A stretch of DNA of 64,000 bases, from NCBI GenBank assembly GCA_012274445.1, contig JAAROD010000007.1, positions 620,001 to 684,000 on the forward strand, written 5' to 3'. Below the pieces are notes generated by a model. The model was not told the origin of the DNA, did no database searches, and was given only the letters and a program-made list of their open reading frames with translations. Origin of the DNA: Sclerotiophoma versabilis. Its lineage: Eukaryota; Ascomycota; Dothideomycetes; Pleosporales; Didymellaceae. Position numbers and translations under genes: made by a program. Below, piece after piece: positions 34,297 through 46,745 of this stretch (positions within the stretch are counted from its first letter, which is position 1; the number at the start of each line of letters is the position of its first letter).

Positions 34297-35437
34297 ATGC
34301 AGCACGACCCACCCATCCTCACAGCCGTGTCCAGCTCCGCCCGCCAGCTGTTTACCCTTCTCCGCTGCATCGCATTCGCACCCAAGGCACACGTCTTGCT
34401 GAGCGATGAGGGCCTGAAGTTCTCTGTTGACGAGGCGAGCGTCATGGAGGGTGCGTCTGCCTCTGCCTGTGACGCGTCTGCACTGACACCCACCCCCAGC
34501 TTCGGCCTTCCTCGACAAGTCCCTCTTCACTACCTACAATTTCCACCCACCTCCCATACCACCCTCCTCGCAAGACTCCGACGATGAAGAGCCCGCCCCA
34601 CCACTGACCTTCCACATTTCCCTCACCGCCCTGCTCGAGACACTCCAGATCTTTGGTCTCACCGACCCAAACACCTCAAGACCACCATGGGCGCGCGACA
34701 ACCCGTACCCGACGAGCACCGCCTTCTCAAACAACATCCTCGGCATGAACAACCTGTGCCGAATCACTTACGACGCCCCAGGCGCGCCGCTCTCCGTCAT
34801 CCTCACCGAGGCTAGCATACGTACATCGTGCAGCCTCACCACCTACGAGCCCGAATACACAGATGAGATACCCTTCGACCGCCAGAGCCTGGCCTTCAAA
34901 ACGATTATGCGCGGCAGCTGGCTGTATGACGCCATCCTGGAGCTCTCCTCCACCTCTCCAGAGAAGCTGACCATGTACGCAAAGACGGTGCGCGGCAAGC
35001 CCTTCTTTGCCTTGTCGTCAACCGGCACTCTCGGTTCAGCGAGGGTCGAGTTCAACAACCAGCCGCCAAAGTCCACATCACGCGCAACCGCTGCCAATGC
35101 CGACGCTGCCAACGCGCCGCCAGCGAATCTCCTCGAGACCTTCCAGCTCTCCGACCCAGACGCCGTCCTCCGCCAGAGCTACAAGTACAGTTTCATCCAG
35201 AAGGCAGCACGCGCCATGAGCGTCGCCACGAAGGTCAGTGTGAGGGTGGATACACAGGGAGTGCTCAGCATGCAGTTTATGATCGAGGTAGAATCTGCGG
35301 CAGGAGGTGGGACAAGCAAGGTGAGCTTCGTCGACTTTCGCTTCGTGCCCCTGATCGAAGACGAAGACGAGGGTGGTGATGAGGGAGAGACGCTCATGCA
35401 GAATGGCGACCCAGAGGATGCGTACGATGCATTCTGA
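34297..35437 (+). CDS. RAD1: DNA damage checkpoint clamp protein Rad1 (9-1-1 complex)
   Basis: Exons are 34297..34450 and 34500..35437, giving 363 residues. Rad1 forms the PCNA-like 9-1-1 ring with Rad9 and Hus1, loaded at damaged DNA to activate the ATR-type kinase. Family landmarks include SSARQLFTLLRCIAFAPKAH, VLLSDEGLKFSVDEASVMEG and AFLDKSLFTTYNFHPPP. There is also LCRITYDAPGAPLSVILTE, YKYSFIQKAARAMSVATKVS and the C-terminal VSFVDFRFVPLIEDEDE acidic end. A Ala/Asn/Pro-rich insert near residue 255 is a fungal loop. The name refers to the S. pombe Rad1/human RAD1 family, not the S. cerevisiae nuclease Rad1. Confidence 0.93.
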
Positions 35438-37688
35438 GCATGCAATTCCACGTCAGCTGTAGTAGGTAAAATCAATCATGCTGGATAAACACGAACCGCC
35501 ATTGCTAGCCTTGAATCGCAAGATTTACATCCGAACGCAATATGATAATGTGATAGCTTCGTGGTGAAGTTGAAGTGGCCTGAATCACGTGTCCTTGCGT
35601 ATACACTCAGATTCACGCCGCGAGGATGAGACTGGACATCATGATAGCGTACTTTCACGAGTAACGAATGCGACTCGACTACACGGTGGACACGGCGCTC
35701 ATGAGACCTATGCTGCTCAATGTGTATGTATATGCATGTGTGGTGGGCAAGGCATGTCACGTGAGCCATCAACATGGCATGCTTGAGCCGCATAGCGTAT
35801 GTACGGGCCCACCTGGTTGCTCCATAGTTCATTGACGCTTATCTGTGGCTCAGCAGCCATCAGCACCGTAAGGCTGAGGATGACGCTCTTCTTGGTTGCT
35901 TGCAGTGCGTATCGCCCCGAACTTTTTTTTTTTTCTTTTCCGCAGACTGCCGGGCCCCTTATCAAGAATTCGATCGCAATCCCTTCTCAGAGTTGGCGTC
36001 GAACTTCTTCTAGGCACCTGCAAGGGCCGGTGTTGGAAGCTTATGACGATTGGAGGAAATGTACGTGAACCGCGCCACATGCCAGTCCGGCACTACGATA
36101 GATAGATGGTATTTTGATAATGGTGTTCCGTTGGTCGTTCAGTCCCATGATAGGGAACAGCTGTCTTATTATTACCTGTCATATTTCGCATTTGTTCGCC
36201 AGAGCAGGCTGACATATCGTTGTACATTGAAATTCTTTCTAGATGGAGCAAAAGCGTTTGGGTCAAGTTTGGTGTTCGTGTTGGAGAACTCGCAGCGTGA
36301 GTGTGGGCAGCTCGGCTCAAATTAATGTCTAGACGCGCTTCACGTGTTGTACCATCGAAGGCCTCGACAAACCGTCCCGTAATTCGCAGCAAAACAAACA
36401 ACGCTATGTGTCAAACCCACGCGAGTTACTACTGCTTTCGAACCCGTGGGCACGCGGCCCTAATTACATTGCGGGGAGGGTTGCAAATCAGCCAAGCCGG
36501 GCCTGCGTGCTGTTGCTGCAAGAGATCGAACTGCAGGAAATCGTGCAGACAAGCTCTACCCAACCGCCACATGGCGTATTGGCGCCCTCCAACGTTCAGC
36601 AGAAGGTGTAACATCAGGCGATCTCCGCCAGCTCAAGACGGCGCAATTGTCTGCAAGCGTCAATGTGATAACAGCACCCCCGCTCCCATCATCTGCAGGA
36701 CTTGACACCCGCGCGCCTGATGGTAGCATTGGGCTAGCGTTGACCTGGTTATCGGAATACTGGAGATACCCTTGGCCGAGACTGGCTTCGCTGATAACTT
36801 CGAGAAACGCGACTCGAAGCCTCGAAACCCATGGCGCACACCGTTTCTCACGGCATTACATGTGCGATGCGCCTTGTCGACAGGGCCGAGGATGGTGGTC
36901 CACCGGCGTCAAGCTAAGGTCATCTTTGCGCAGGATCAGCGCGGCGAGTTGCCACACGCACCACACCATGAAAAATGCTCCAGAATGCTTGAACATGTTT
37001 CGCGCCCCAGGCCTCGAGTCTCAGCTACTGCGTGCTGCAGGTTACTGCTTTAGACACTGCTCTGCTGCAGGTCACCGTCTCCTCGGGTTCACAAGCATCC
37101 CCCTCCTCGGGGTGCACGACGGTGTTCAGTCCAAGTGAAGTACGAGCGTCCTTCCAGAAAACGCACCTTTCCGGTAAAGGCGCCTCAACCGAAGCCCCGC
37201 GTACTTTTGCCTCCGCTTATCACGGGCCAAGCCTCCTGACAGCACGTTCGGGCCTCTTATTGGCCAAATGGCGTCTATCAGGACTGGGGAAAGATAACGA
37301 TCCTGGACAGCGTTGCCGAATCGTGGTAAGACCGCCGGTGCTTGATGAATTCGACACAAGGCCGTCCGCATGGGAAGCAGCGAGTGAGCATCTCGTGGGA
37401 TGAACCTAGAGACCCTGGGCTTAGCGGAGATGACCGGGGGCCAATGAACGGTCGCTCCACAACGCTCCAGCCAGATCGAAAGAGGAAGTTGCCAAGAGCA
37501 AAGCGGACGGGGAATCGAGGTTGTAGTCTGGGCCGGCTGTGGATAGATGTCCTCCACTTTCGTGGTAGCGCAAATCACTGTGCGAAAATATAATTCCCGT
37601 CGTGGCCGACCTGTCCGAAAACCTCAGCCAACAATTCCTCGCTCATTTCAACCTCGTGACAGGAATTGCTCTTGTGCCCGTTTTCAAC
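35438..37688. other. 2.25-kb intergenic region
   Basis: No gene could be supported. The segment just before 37689 should hold the nucleoside-transporter promoter and leader. A T13 run (about 35925) is present, and short ORFs show no family features. Confidence 0.5.
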
Positions 37689-39703
37689 ATGGCCCACATG
37701 CACGAGCACAACGCGTCCGCCCAGCAGGGTGTGCCGCCCAGCAACGACCTGGCCCTTCACGTCTCCCAGGAACACCAGCACGAGCACGTGCACCACAGCC
37801 CACGTGCGGCTCACGACGACCACATCACGTACACGGTCGGAACCACTGACGACAAGAGCATCATTCCTGACCCAAGTGCGCAAGATCACGGCATGCACCA
37901 CCGTGTGCCAGAGAAGCATGGTCTTCATGAGCACGACGCGTACGAGAAAAATGCCGACATTGATTTTGAAGAGAAGGGCACGCGTGGTAGCTCCACAGAC
38001 CCTGAGCCCGAAGTGGAGAAGAAGAGCAAGTGGTCGCCGTCCGTGCTCTACAGGCGATTCAGGCTGCCGGTGCACATCTTCATTGGTGCTTTATTCACTG
38101 GGTGAGCCACACAGTGCGATGTCAAGCTGTAAATGCGGTCGGAACTGACATCTTCAGATGGTGGGTCGCGTCTGTTGTCGTGCATCGCAATGACAAGAAC
38201 TGGGTAATTCCGTTCTTGTTCTGGTTGGCCATCATGATTCGCCTTATCACGTGCCATATCCCTGTTACCATCGTCACCAAGCCTATGCACTGGGTGTGGA
38301 ACAACACTGGAGTCAGGATCGGAGCGCTCATTCCCGAGAAGATGCGCATCCCCGCTGGCGCGGCTCTTACCATTGCTGTCATCATCGTCGGTTCTATGGC
38401 CAGCGAGGAGAGCCAGGACAACACACGTGCCAATCGTGCTGTTTCTCTCTTCGGTCTGGCTGTGTTCCTCTTTGCATTCTGGGCTACTTCCCGCAACAGG
38501 AAGGTGATCAACTGGCACACCGTTATCGTCGGAATGTTGGTTCAGTTCATCATCGCCCTCTTTGTCCTGAGGACTGGTGTCGGTTTTGACATCTTCAACT
38601 TCATCTCCGAGCTCGCTCGCCTGCTCCTCGGATTTGCCAATGACGGTGTTACCTTCCTTACTGATGCTACTGTGCCCCAGAAGGGCTGGTTCTTCACTGG
38701 CGTCATCCCGGCCATCATCTTCTTCGTGTCGTTCGTCCAGCTCTTGTACTACTGGGGTCTCATCCAGTGGTTCATTGGCAAGTTCGCCGTCTTCTTCTTC
38801 TGGTCCATGCGCGTTTCCGGTGCCGAGGCTGTCGTCGCTTCTGCTTCGCCTTTCATCGGTCAGGGTGAATCTGCCATGTTGATCAAGCCGTTCGTTGCTC
38901 ATCTTACAATGGCCGAACTTCACCAGGTCATGTGCTCTGGTTTCGCTACCATCGCTGGTTCCGTCCTGGTTGCCTACATCTCCATGGGACTGAACCCCCA
39001 GGCGCTCATCTCCTCCTGTGTTATGAGTATTCCCGCCTCGCTCGCTCTGTCCAAGCTCCGTTATCCTGAAGAGGAGGAGTCTCTTACCGCTGGACGTGTA
39101 GTCATCCCTGATGATGACGAGCACAAGGCTGCCAACGCTCTTCACGCGTTCGCTAACGGTGCTTGGCTCGGTCTCAAGATCGCCGGTATGATCGTCTGCA
39201 CGCTCCTCTGTATCATCGCGCTCCTGAACTTGATCGACGGTCTGCTCACCTGGTGGGGCCGCTACATCAACCTCGATGGCGAGTACGACCTCACCCTTGA
39301 GCTCATCCTCGGATACCTCTTCTACCCAATTGCTTTCCTGCTTGGTGTATCTCGCCAGGGCAAGGACTTGCTCCTCGTTGGCCGGCTCATCGGTGTCAAG
39401 GTCATTACCAACGAGTTCGTTGCCTTTACCTACCTCCAGTCCAACGACGACCCCACATCCGAGTACCACAGCCTCTCTCCGCGATCCCGTCTTATTGCCA
39501 CCTACGCGCTTTGCGGTTTTGGTAACATCGGTTCGCTCGGTACCCAGATTGGTGTGCTCAGCCAGATCAGTCCCGGACGCAGTGGTGATGTCTCTCGTCT
39601 CGCCATGTCTGCTCTTATCTCTGGTGTCTTCTCGACGTTGTCCAGTGCCAGTATCGCCGGTCTGGTCGTTACCGACCAGGAGAGGTTCTCGAGCGGTTCG
39701 TAG
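37689..39703 (+). CDS. Concentrative nucleoside transporter (CNT/SLC28 family)
   Basis: Exons are 37689..38101 and 38158..39703, giving 652 residues. CNT proteins import nucleosides across the plasma membrane with protons or sodium. The ATG at 37689 (MAHMHEHNASAQQ) is the first in frame; upstream codons are GTG or other non-ATG. The cytoplasmic N terminus (~120 residues) is His- and acid-rich. Multiple transmembrane segments follow, with the family signatures SGAEAVVASASPFIGQGESA (about 357-376), MAELHQVMCSGFATIAGSVL and the gate-domain ATYALCGFGNIGSLGTQIGV near the C terminus. An acidic loop (PEEEESLTAGRVVIPDDDE) lies between core segments. Codon use is strongly biased, suggesting good expression; this also creates a spurious antisense ORF. 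Confidence 0.94.
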
Positions 39704-41032
39704 GCGTTGTCGTAAAGCATTGGGATTTGGCGTTGTAGAGGTTTCTTGTTGAGGACTCAAAATGTAATGTTAGTTGCCTGTTGATGAGCGTATACCCAAG
39801 TAGAGTAGTGGACCATGAAGCAATCGTTCTACATTTACAACTCGTGCCCCTTCTTGTGAACATCTGTTGAGAGGCAGAGTATGCGCTCTTATTGATTTCC
39901 ATGTGTGGAGACCATCGCAATCGGCCGCCTTTTGCACGCCATTACCGCCCTTCCATTTGTCCAAGTCCGCCCTCAAATTTCCGAATGCAGTTAGCAATCG
40001 GACAGTAGGTGGAAAATCTTACTTGAGAATTTTCAACGACTGTCGGAGGTGACCGACGGTGGGTACGACAGGAGTTGATTTGGGTTGGTCATTTGTCTGG
40101 ACCACACAGCAAAGCTCAGGAGACGAAAGTGGAAACCTGATCTACAAGAACAGGTTACTTCACTTAAGTCATTGCCGCAACCCAAAATATATGGCCTAAT
40201 CCAGTAGTGTAACCGCGTCGCCTCATTGGATAGTGTGGTATTGGTACAGTCGAGCAATGCGCATTTGATATTGGGCTGCAATGCATCGTCCTGACCTTGC
40301 GTGATGTTCCTGGAACAGTGTCCACTCTGAAGAGTTGGTGTGGGACTTCAGGGACTCGTAGAATGATTCCTGAAAGTGACTAGGTCCACATCAAAACGCT
40401 GTTGCTGTGAGGTCAATTACCGCGTACGAGCAATTCACAATCAATTTGGCAATGCTGCGGGCGTTGACGGAGTTAGCAATCTCAGGCTGAGCACACCTGC
40501 TCAACCATAGCCCGCTACCAACTGCACTTCTTGAGATGTATTTCGGTGCTGGCATATCGGTCTTTAAAGTTTGTTTGTAAGTAGGTGCGCAGGTGAGTTG
40601 AGCTGTTATTCACGTCACGTCAGACTGGCAAGCGCGCTCCTGCACGGGCCAGACACCAACACGCTTCTCTTACCTTTAACATCATCGATTCCAACGACAC
40701 AGCATAACTCATTTGGGATCTTTACCGCAAGAACCCTTTCCACGTAGGATTATAAAATAAAAGGAGCGCAGTCACACAGAGCAGTCTCCCACTTGTGATA
40801 CACTCGATCATGATGCCGTGACAGGGACCACCATATGTAGCACATTGCATCGTTGAGCATCGACAGGGAGTATTATATGGTTGATTGGTATGAGACAAGC
40901 CTAGTGCTTACCTGGCTTGGCTATCCGCCGAAACCTCCTTCCAGCAACTTCTACTGTCGAAAGATGATCACTTGAACCCACTCAGATCGATTTACTGTAC
41001 AGCTCTGGACCAATTCTGGGTATGGTTCTCTG
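39704..41032. other. Intergenic region before Zn2Cys6 gene
   Basis: 1.3 kb without a supported gene. A TATA-like element occurs at 40751 and is listed separately. Confidence 0.5.
40751..40760 (+). promoter_or_regulatory. TATA-like element upstream of Zn2Cys6 gene
   Basis: TATAAAATAA lies about 280 bp before the ATG at 41033. It matches the TATA consensus and is oriented correctly, although transcription could start anywhere downstream of it. Confidence 0.35.
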
Positions 41033-42213
41033 ATGCTGTCAACATTCCGTAAACAGCACAGAAAGACGCGAACCGGGTGTCGAACGTGCAAGTAAGTAAT
41101 CGCTGATTTTGTATGCCTAGTCAGCTGACATCAATTAGACTCCGGCGTGTCAAATGCGATGAGACATTTCCAGCATGTGGACGGTGCTTAAGACTCGGCC
41201 AAATATGTGATGGATATGGAATCTGGGGCGGTGGAGGTGCAATCCCAGTTGCTCAGGGCGTCCTGGTTTCTACAGCAAGCACAATCCGTCGCGGACCTAC
41301 ATCGACTCCGGGTCTAAGTGTCTCAGCCGAGGAACAGATCTATCTTGAGTGGTTTATTCATGGCACAGCAGCTACACCACCTCGGATTTTCAACTCTTCA
41401 TTCTGGGACCCTGCAATCTTGCAGGCTACTGCTCATGAGCCAATGATACTACAGGCTCTTCTTGCTCTGAGTGCTGCGCACAAGAGACACGTACTAGATC
41501 CGATCAACCGTGCGAGAGAAGGACTTGTGCCTGACGCTCTCGAGGTCTTTATTCTCAAGCACTATGGGAGTGCAATCAAAGGCCTACAAAACCATCTGGA
41601 AGGTGCCGAGAAGATCAAGAGGTCGAAATGGTTCGCCGCAGTGACCATGTGCGCCATTTTTGTTCTGTTGAGCCTGCTGCGTGGCCGATTTGAGGAAGCT
41701 TGTGTGCATCTCAGGACCGGAGCACACATCGCAAAACAGTTCGTTAAAAAACCTGGCCAGCCAGATCCGAGTCCAACACTTGCTCAATTTTTTATTCGAT
41801 TACAAGACCAGACGACGCTCTTCTGGTGCCAATCGTCCGACCTCCGCTTTATGGCAATCCGACCGTCAACATCTGTCACCTTCGAGCTCCGCTTTGCTTC
41901 ACCCGCAGAAGCCGGGTATTACCTAGACGACCTCATCGAACAGGTGGCCTATCTGGCGCAGCAAACGAGGCAGATGCCTCGTTCTGCGACAGCAGCGCTG
42001 GCGATGCACTACGAGGTGTGCCGTTATCTACTCTCATGCTTTGAATCGTGGTCGAATGCATGCAATGCGACTACAGCAGAACGTGGTCTAAGCCTTACAC
42101 CGAGTGACGCGGCCGCATATGAGACGCTGCGCCAGCGTTATAAAATTGCCCGAAACATCGCGGAGAGGTGTATCGGATCGAACGTTGCTGTGGAAGCTCA
42201 GGAGCTACAATAG
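41033..42213 (+). CDS. Zn2Cys6 transcription factor (Fungal_trans_2-like), probably truncated
   Basis: Exons are 41033..41091 and 41139..42213, giving 377 residues. The binuclear cluster has perfect spacing (Cys16, 19, 26, 33, 36 and 43; CX2CX6CX6CX2CX6C), with the intron inside it as often seen. The middle region (LQALLALSAAHKRHVLDPIN, LKHYGSAIKGLQNHLEGAEK, LLSLLRGRFEEACVHLRTGA) matches the regulatory helices of this fungal-specific class. The protein stops at 42213, about 100-200 residues short of relatives. The missing C-terminal hallmark appears downstream in another frame, so this copy is probably broken. The target genes are unknown; no metabolic cluster surrounds it. Confidence 0.75.
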
Positions 42214-42900
42214 TTGGCCACAACAGTTCCGTGGCACTCGACCTTAAGACAATATATGAGAATGCAGTTGGCCTCAAATATGCCCGGATATCGCAAACGA
42301 GGAACCCCAATCTCGATCATTGCGGAGCAACTGCACCCAAGCAAGGGTTCAATGTTGCGAGGCCAACTGGAGGCATCCGGACTCCTGACAGCACGGGAAG
42401 ATTTATTACAGGTATCCCCCTGCGATGCCCTACCGGGAATCCTCGAGCGGATGCCGTCTGCATGTGTGCCGGTTCCAGTCAGCTTTTGTGCACGCGCATC
42501 CCAGCAAAGACATGCAATAACTCTGGTCTCTTGGCCACTTGCAGGGATCGTCAGTGGTTTCAATTCCATTAATATTCATGGTACCAGGTCTCTCGGAGTG
42601 AATTGTACGGTATGCGCGCCAATCGAAGTGGCTACACGGGTACTTGAGTTCAGATCCACGAAAGCTATGCTACCTTCAAATGTTCAACAGCAAGTACTTT
42701 GACTTCGGAATTGCCATCAATGCATATGAAACCGCTTCCCAAGATCTTTTGGTAACTGTGCCGATGTGTGTATGCCAAATGCAGTAACTCATGTAGCCGT
42801 GGTCTTCGTCGCAGCATCATTTCGATGATCTCTACTGGGGGCGCAGGAAGTACTGGTTCTGTATCGTGGCGTAAAGACAATGACTTGTTGCGATAGATGG
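42214..42900 (+). pseudogene. Remnant of the C-terminal part of the Zn2Cys6 factor
   Basis: In frame with position 42695, LCYLQMFNSKYFDFGIAIN resembles the FDxGI motif near the end of Fungal_trans_2 regulators. In another frame ~75 bp on, KCSNSCSRGLRRSIISMIS matches the following KCR..RR.I..MI motif. They are separated from the intact ORF by stops and frame changes, which suggests indel decay or sequence error. Confidence 0.45.
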
Positions 42901-45030
42901 CCGCCCTGTTTGGCTCGAGTAGGGGTTTAGTCAGCGGTAATAAGATTCACAAGGCTCGTTGCTTTCAGCAAGAGTGGCCACCACTGCGATTGTCGTCACC
43001 CCAAGACTGATCCGTGTCTCCACAGTATGTTTGAAATGACTTTTGTAAGCTATCTCTAGAGACAACTGGATACTCCTCGGTAGCCATCGTTTTAGAAGCA
43101 TTTCCCTGACTCATCTCAACTAACGAAGTACCAGCCGCGTAATCAAAACACTAATCTCATTCGATCTTAGAGAGATTTGGCTTGTACATATTACGCATCT
43201 AACATTCGGTATAGGCGAGTCACTACGGGACCCATCCCGTGATTGCTCCTAAAATTTTACGCTCCCTTAAGCTTACAGTTCTCATGCCTATTCCGGATGT
43301 CTATGATAACATATTCCGACCATACTTCGCTTCTGGCGTTGCGTAGCTTTCATGTTCTTCGGAGTCAAAGGCATCAATCAATCGACTTGGTTTGGCATAC
43401 ATCGCTCTTCATGTGCAGAGAAGAAGTAGTGTGGCACGCTGCAATAATCCTCTTGGTGCGTATCCCCTGGATTACTCACGGTTGTCCCAATATTATGATA
43501 ATGCAGAACATTGAACTTCATAAGGGTGCCCTACGAAGTATAGATATTTAAGATGAGACAAACTTTATTGTTAGAGCTAAGGTCACGCTGAAGACTGAAC
43601 ACTGAGGGATCAAGGATATTCTGAAATAATCTAAGGAAGAAAAATGATGTTCGGCAGGGACTTAATCAACTATGTATAGTAAACCTCTCTTCGCAAATAC
43701 TGATTTTTCTTCACGACCAGAGAGTCCCTTGCAACGCAGCACTCTCAAACCCACTCTTCACACCTCCCTCACACCTCTTCAACAACCTCATGTCCACCCT
43801 GCCGTACGCCACAGTACGATATATTATAACACACCAGCATCTTCCGCAGCTCCCGTCTTCGCCTTGCCACCAATATGTAATAAACCAAGCGACTACAGGG
43901 TTATCTACAAAATACCATCCCCGAGACTTCAACCCCGCTTAAGAGCATGACGAGAGGCAGCAATATCTCAAGCCTCCATCCCTGTAACTTCTCAAGCAGA
44001 AAACTTGTCTTCGGCAGCCCTTGCGACGACCTCTCGAAATTTAAAGGCGACCGCGTTCCTGCGGCACCTCGCATGGCTACACACGGGGGCCGAGGAAGAT
44101 CTCAATGTGATGCTTGCCACTAAGAAGAACGCGTTCTTGCAGGATGAGGTGAATATCGTCCTGGAGTTTGGCTGGTTGGAACATGCGGGTAAGTTGACGA
44201 GTGGCCTTTCCCGCGATATGTGTTGCACCAAGTCCTCAAGGGAATTCGTTCGAGCCATTGGCGAGGGGAGGGGGAAGTGTAGATCCATGTGTCATTTGAC
44301 GATGGAGACTCGACACCGGTCGTTGCCTGAATGGTTGAGCGTGCTTTTTTCGTGGAAGCTGGACGACAACCGGCTGCAGACGTGATGCTGCCGGTGTGAG
44401 TACGGTAACTCAGATGCGTCATAAGTACTTGTCATTCTGGAGAGTTGGAGTAAGTGCATTATGCCTGCAAGAACTGGCGGGTATGGCGTTGTTTTGTTCA
44501 TTCGGACTGGTGGTCTTGTGATGGATCGTCTTGTATGCTCTGCCTTCTGCTATTGTTGCTCTGAGATTGATGTCCTCCTAGGACGTCAGGTTTATCATTT
44601 AAGAATGTGCTCGTTTCTTGGTCTTGTAATCTAGATTAATATGATATTGAATTTTGTCCTGCTGTAAATATATCTCAAGGTCTGTCGTGACCTCTTCGGA
44701 CCGTAAACATGGCGCCCAGCTGTGCTGTTTAGTGAAATACTGTGTTTGACATAGATAATTTAAAAGCCGATGGTACCTCAGGGGATTATTAGATATCGAG
44801 CGCTCCAATTCCGCTCCCTGGCCTGGAAGGTTGGTGGCGTGAATCACTTCAGGGTCCTTATAGGTAAGATCCCATGACTGCGAAGACAATAACCTTAATT
44901 TTGCTGTGTGGGGATTCAGAACACTGTCGCGAAGGCCTCCAAGCTTCTTCAGACATTAACGATAGAGCACAAGCGTAGTGGAAAACGGATATTCAGATAA
45001 GTGGCCAATGCCAAGTTAATAAATGCAGGT
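42901..45030. other. 2.1-kb intergenic region
   Basis: Relatively AT-rich, with only short unsupported ORFs. An ORF near 44005 depends on a TTG start and shows no family features. Confidence 0.5.
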
Positions 45031-46190
45031 CTACTTTGTACCCTGAGCACCATGAGGCACACCTGTTCTCCTTCTCGCCATGCTCTGCCCAATAGCATTG
45101 CGTACTTCCTTCTCCTGATGTACCACATTTTGCACCATATACTTCTTCAGCGCTTCCCTCAGCTCGCCCTTCGCCCTCTCATTGTCCCTGTATGGCGTCG
45201 ACTCGAGCTCCAGAAGTCGCGAGGCGTCTTTGTTGCACTCGGCTACAAATGTGCTTAGACGATCGAGCTGTTGGTGCTGAGTGTTCTCGGTGTCGTCTGT
45301 AGGCTGTGTAGGGCGCTCGGGGTCGATGCGGTAAAGGGGCATGAGTAGGGCCAGGAACTGAGCAGCTGATATCGAGGCCTTCTTGGCGATGGCGATGACC
45401 TGGAAGGGGAGATACGCGGGGCGCAGGTTGAAGGAGGCGACAAAGGGGTTCAAGTACTTGGTGAGGATTGAGGGGTGGTCCGGTCGCATCGCTGTGCGTA
45501 TTTCGAAAGTTGCGACCGCAAGAAGCCCAAGATAACGCCAGTATGAGCCATCCTTGAGGAAACCCAGAGCATTTGCACCAATCAGGAAGACTAGCAGAAC
45601 GCCGTAGTTGGTCAGAGCACTCAGTAGAGCGCTATCGACATAGTCCTTGACAGTAATACATGACTGGCACTGCCTGAAAACATCCGGCCCAAACCGATCG
45701 TATGCAAAGCGCTTCGCAGGATCCAGAATGATGTCGCGTGCGTGCTTCAAGTGAATGTAGTATGCATTCGCAGCATCCCTATCGACACCGGCCGCGATCT
45801 TATCAGGATGAAACCGTATAGTGAGCTTCCTGAAGCGCGAATTCAGACCACTCTCGTCAACATTGACCGGTACGCCAAGGTCGTTGTATGCGTTGCTCGA
45901 TCGTTGCAGGTTGAAGTCGACTTCGTAGATCGTGAAAGCGAAATATGCGGCGTAGATAGCGATGAGGATCTGTCGGCGATGCTTGACGAACCGCACCGAG
46001 CCGGGCTGCGGTTTCGGGTCGCCTGCACGAATGAAGATGCTGTAAAGGATGCTTTGCGCCCAGCCGGCGGCCTAGATGTGTTAACAAAGTGCACCCATTT
46101 GTGTAGGAGTGGGCATGGTACCAGAGGTATTAGGAACTGCCACACCAAGAAAGGACCTATAGTGTCCCATGACATGCTTGCTCGCGCCAT
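45031..46190 (-). CDS. ER-type J-domain (DnaJ) membrane protein
   Basis: Exons are 46122..46190 and 45031..46071, giving 369 residues. Membrane J-proteins stimulate Hsp70/BiP in ER protein handling. The N terminus contains a hydrophobic segment (WDTIGPFLVWQFLIP) and a second span (QILIAIYAAYFAFTIYEVDF). The J domain follows, with NAYNDLGVPVNVDESGLNSR and RFRKLTIRFHPDKIAAG; the HPD motif is at 111-113. It ends with ARDIILDPAKRFAYDRFGPD. Two more spans follow the J domain (YGVLLVFLIGANALGFL, then WRYLGLLAVATFEI). The C-terminal third is a helical, charged region. The exon join gives AAGWAQSILYSIFIRAGDP before the second span, confirming the start. It resembles uncharacterised fungal J proteins rather than Sec63, as there is no Brl domain. 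Confidence 0.87.
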
Positions 46191-46745
46191 GTTGTGTGTT
46201 TACCTACGAGCTGACATAAGGTTATTGCGAGGAAGGTGGTGAACAATAAATGCGCGCGACAAGTGGCCTTCCCCATTCGGCAATCCCGAGGCTGCTTAGT
46301 CATCTATTATTCACACCTACGTGGAGCGGCATTCGAAAACACCCTTTAACCGTTCAAAGATGACCATATTGCACAGCAGATACATCCAGCTAAATGATGC
46401 CACATACGGAGAAACAGTCCACAGCTCAGTGTAGGGCAGGTCAAAAAAAGCAGATTTCAAGGTAGCATCATCACACAAGTGGCAGAATCCGAAGTTCGTA
46501 GAAAACAGTACGTATTGACTATGGGTATAGGGCGGTCTATCGACTGTTCTATAGTATCGAAAAGACAAACAAAAAGAGATCTAAAGTCTCATCCTACTCC
46601 AAGCTCATTACTGGAGAGGTAATAATCATTTTGACTGAAGCGTCGGGTATCTTTCCATCACATGTACCAAGCCATGCATCGGCAAGCCGACGCGGAAGCG
46701 CACACAGTACGCTCACTCGTAATCATAACGACTTGCGCTCAGGCT
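46191..46745. other. J-protein promoter / sugar transporter 3' region
   Basis: 555 bp without a gene. It contains the J-protein promoter and the transporter 3' UTR. Confidence 0.5.

Noticed and set aside
38048..39760. 570-codon minus-strand ORF opposite the nucleoside transporter
   Set aside because: It is exactly antisense to a well-supported CNT gene. Its Asp/Glu/Arg-rich low-information sequence is what biased codons give on the reverse strand.
42198..42569. 123-codon minus-strand ORF after the truncated regulator
   Set aside because: Opposite strand to the remnant that carries family motifs; no motif of its own.
44005..44385. 126-codon plus-strand ORF
   Set aside because: Begins at TTG, lacks a good ATG, and shows no family similarity I can see.
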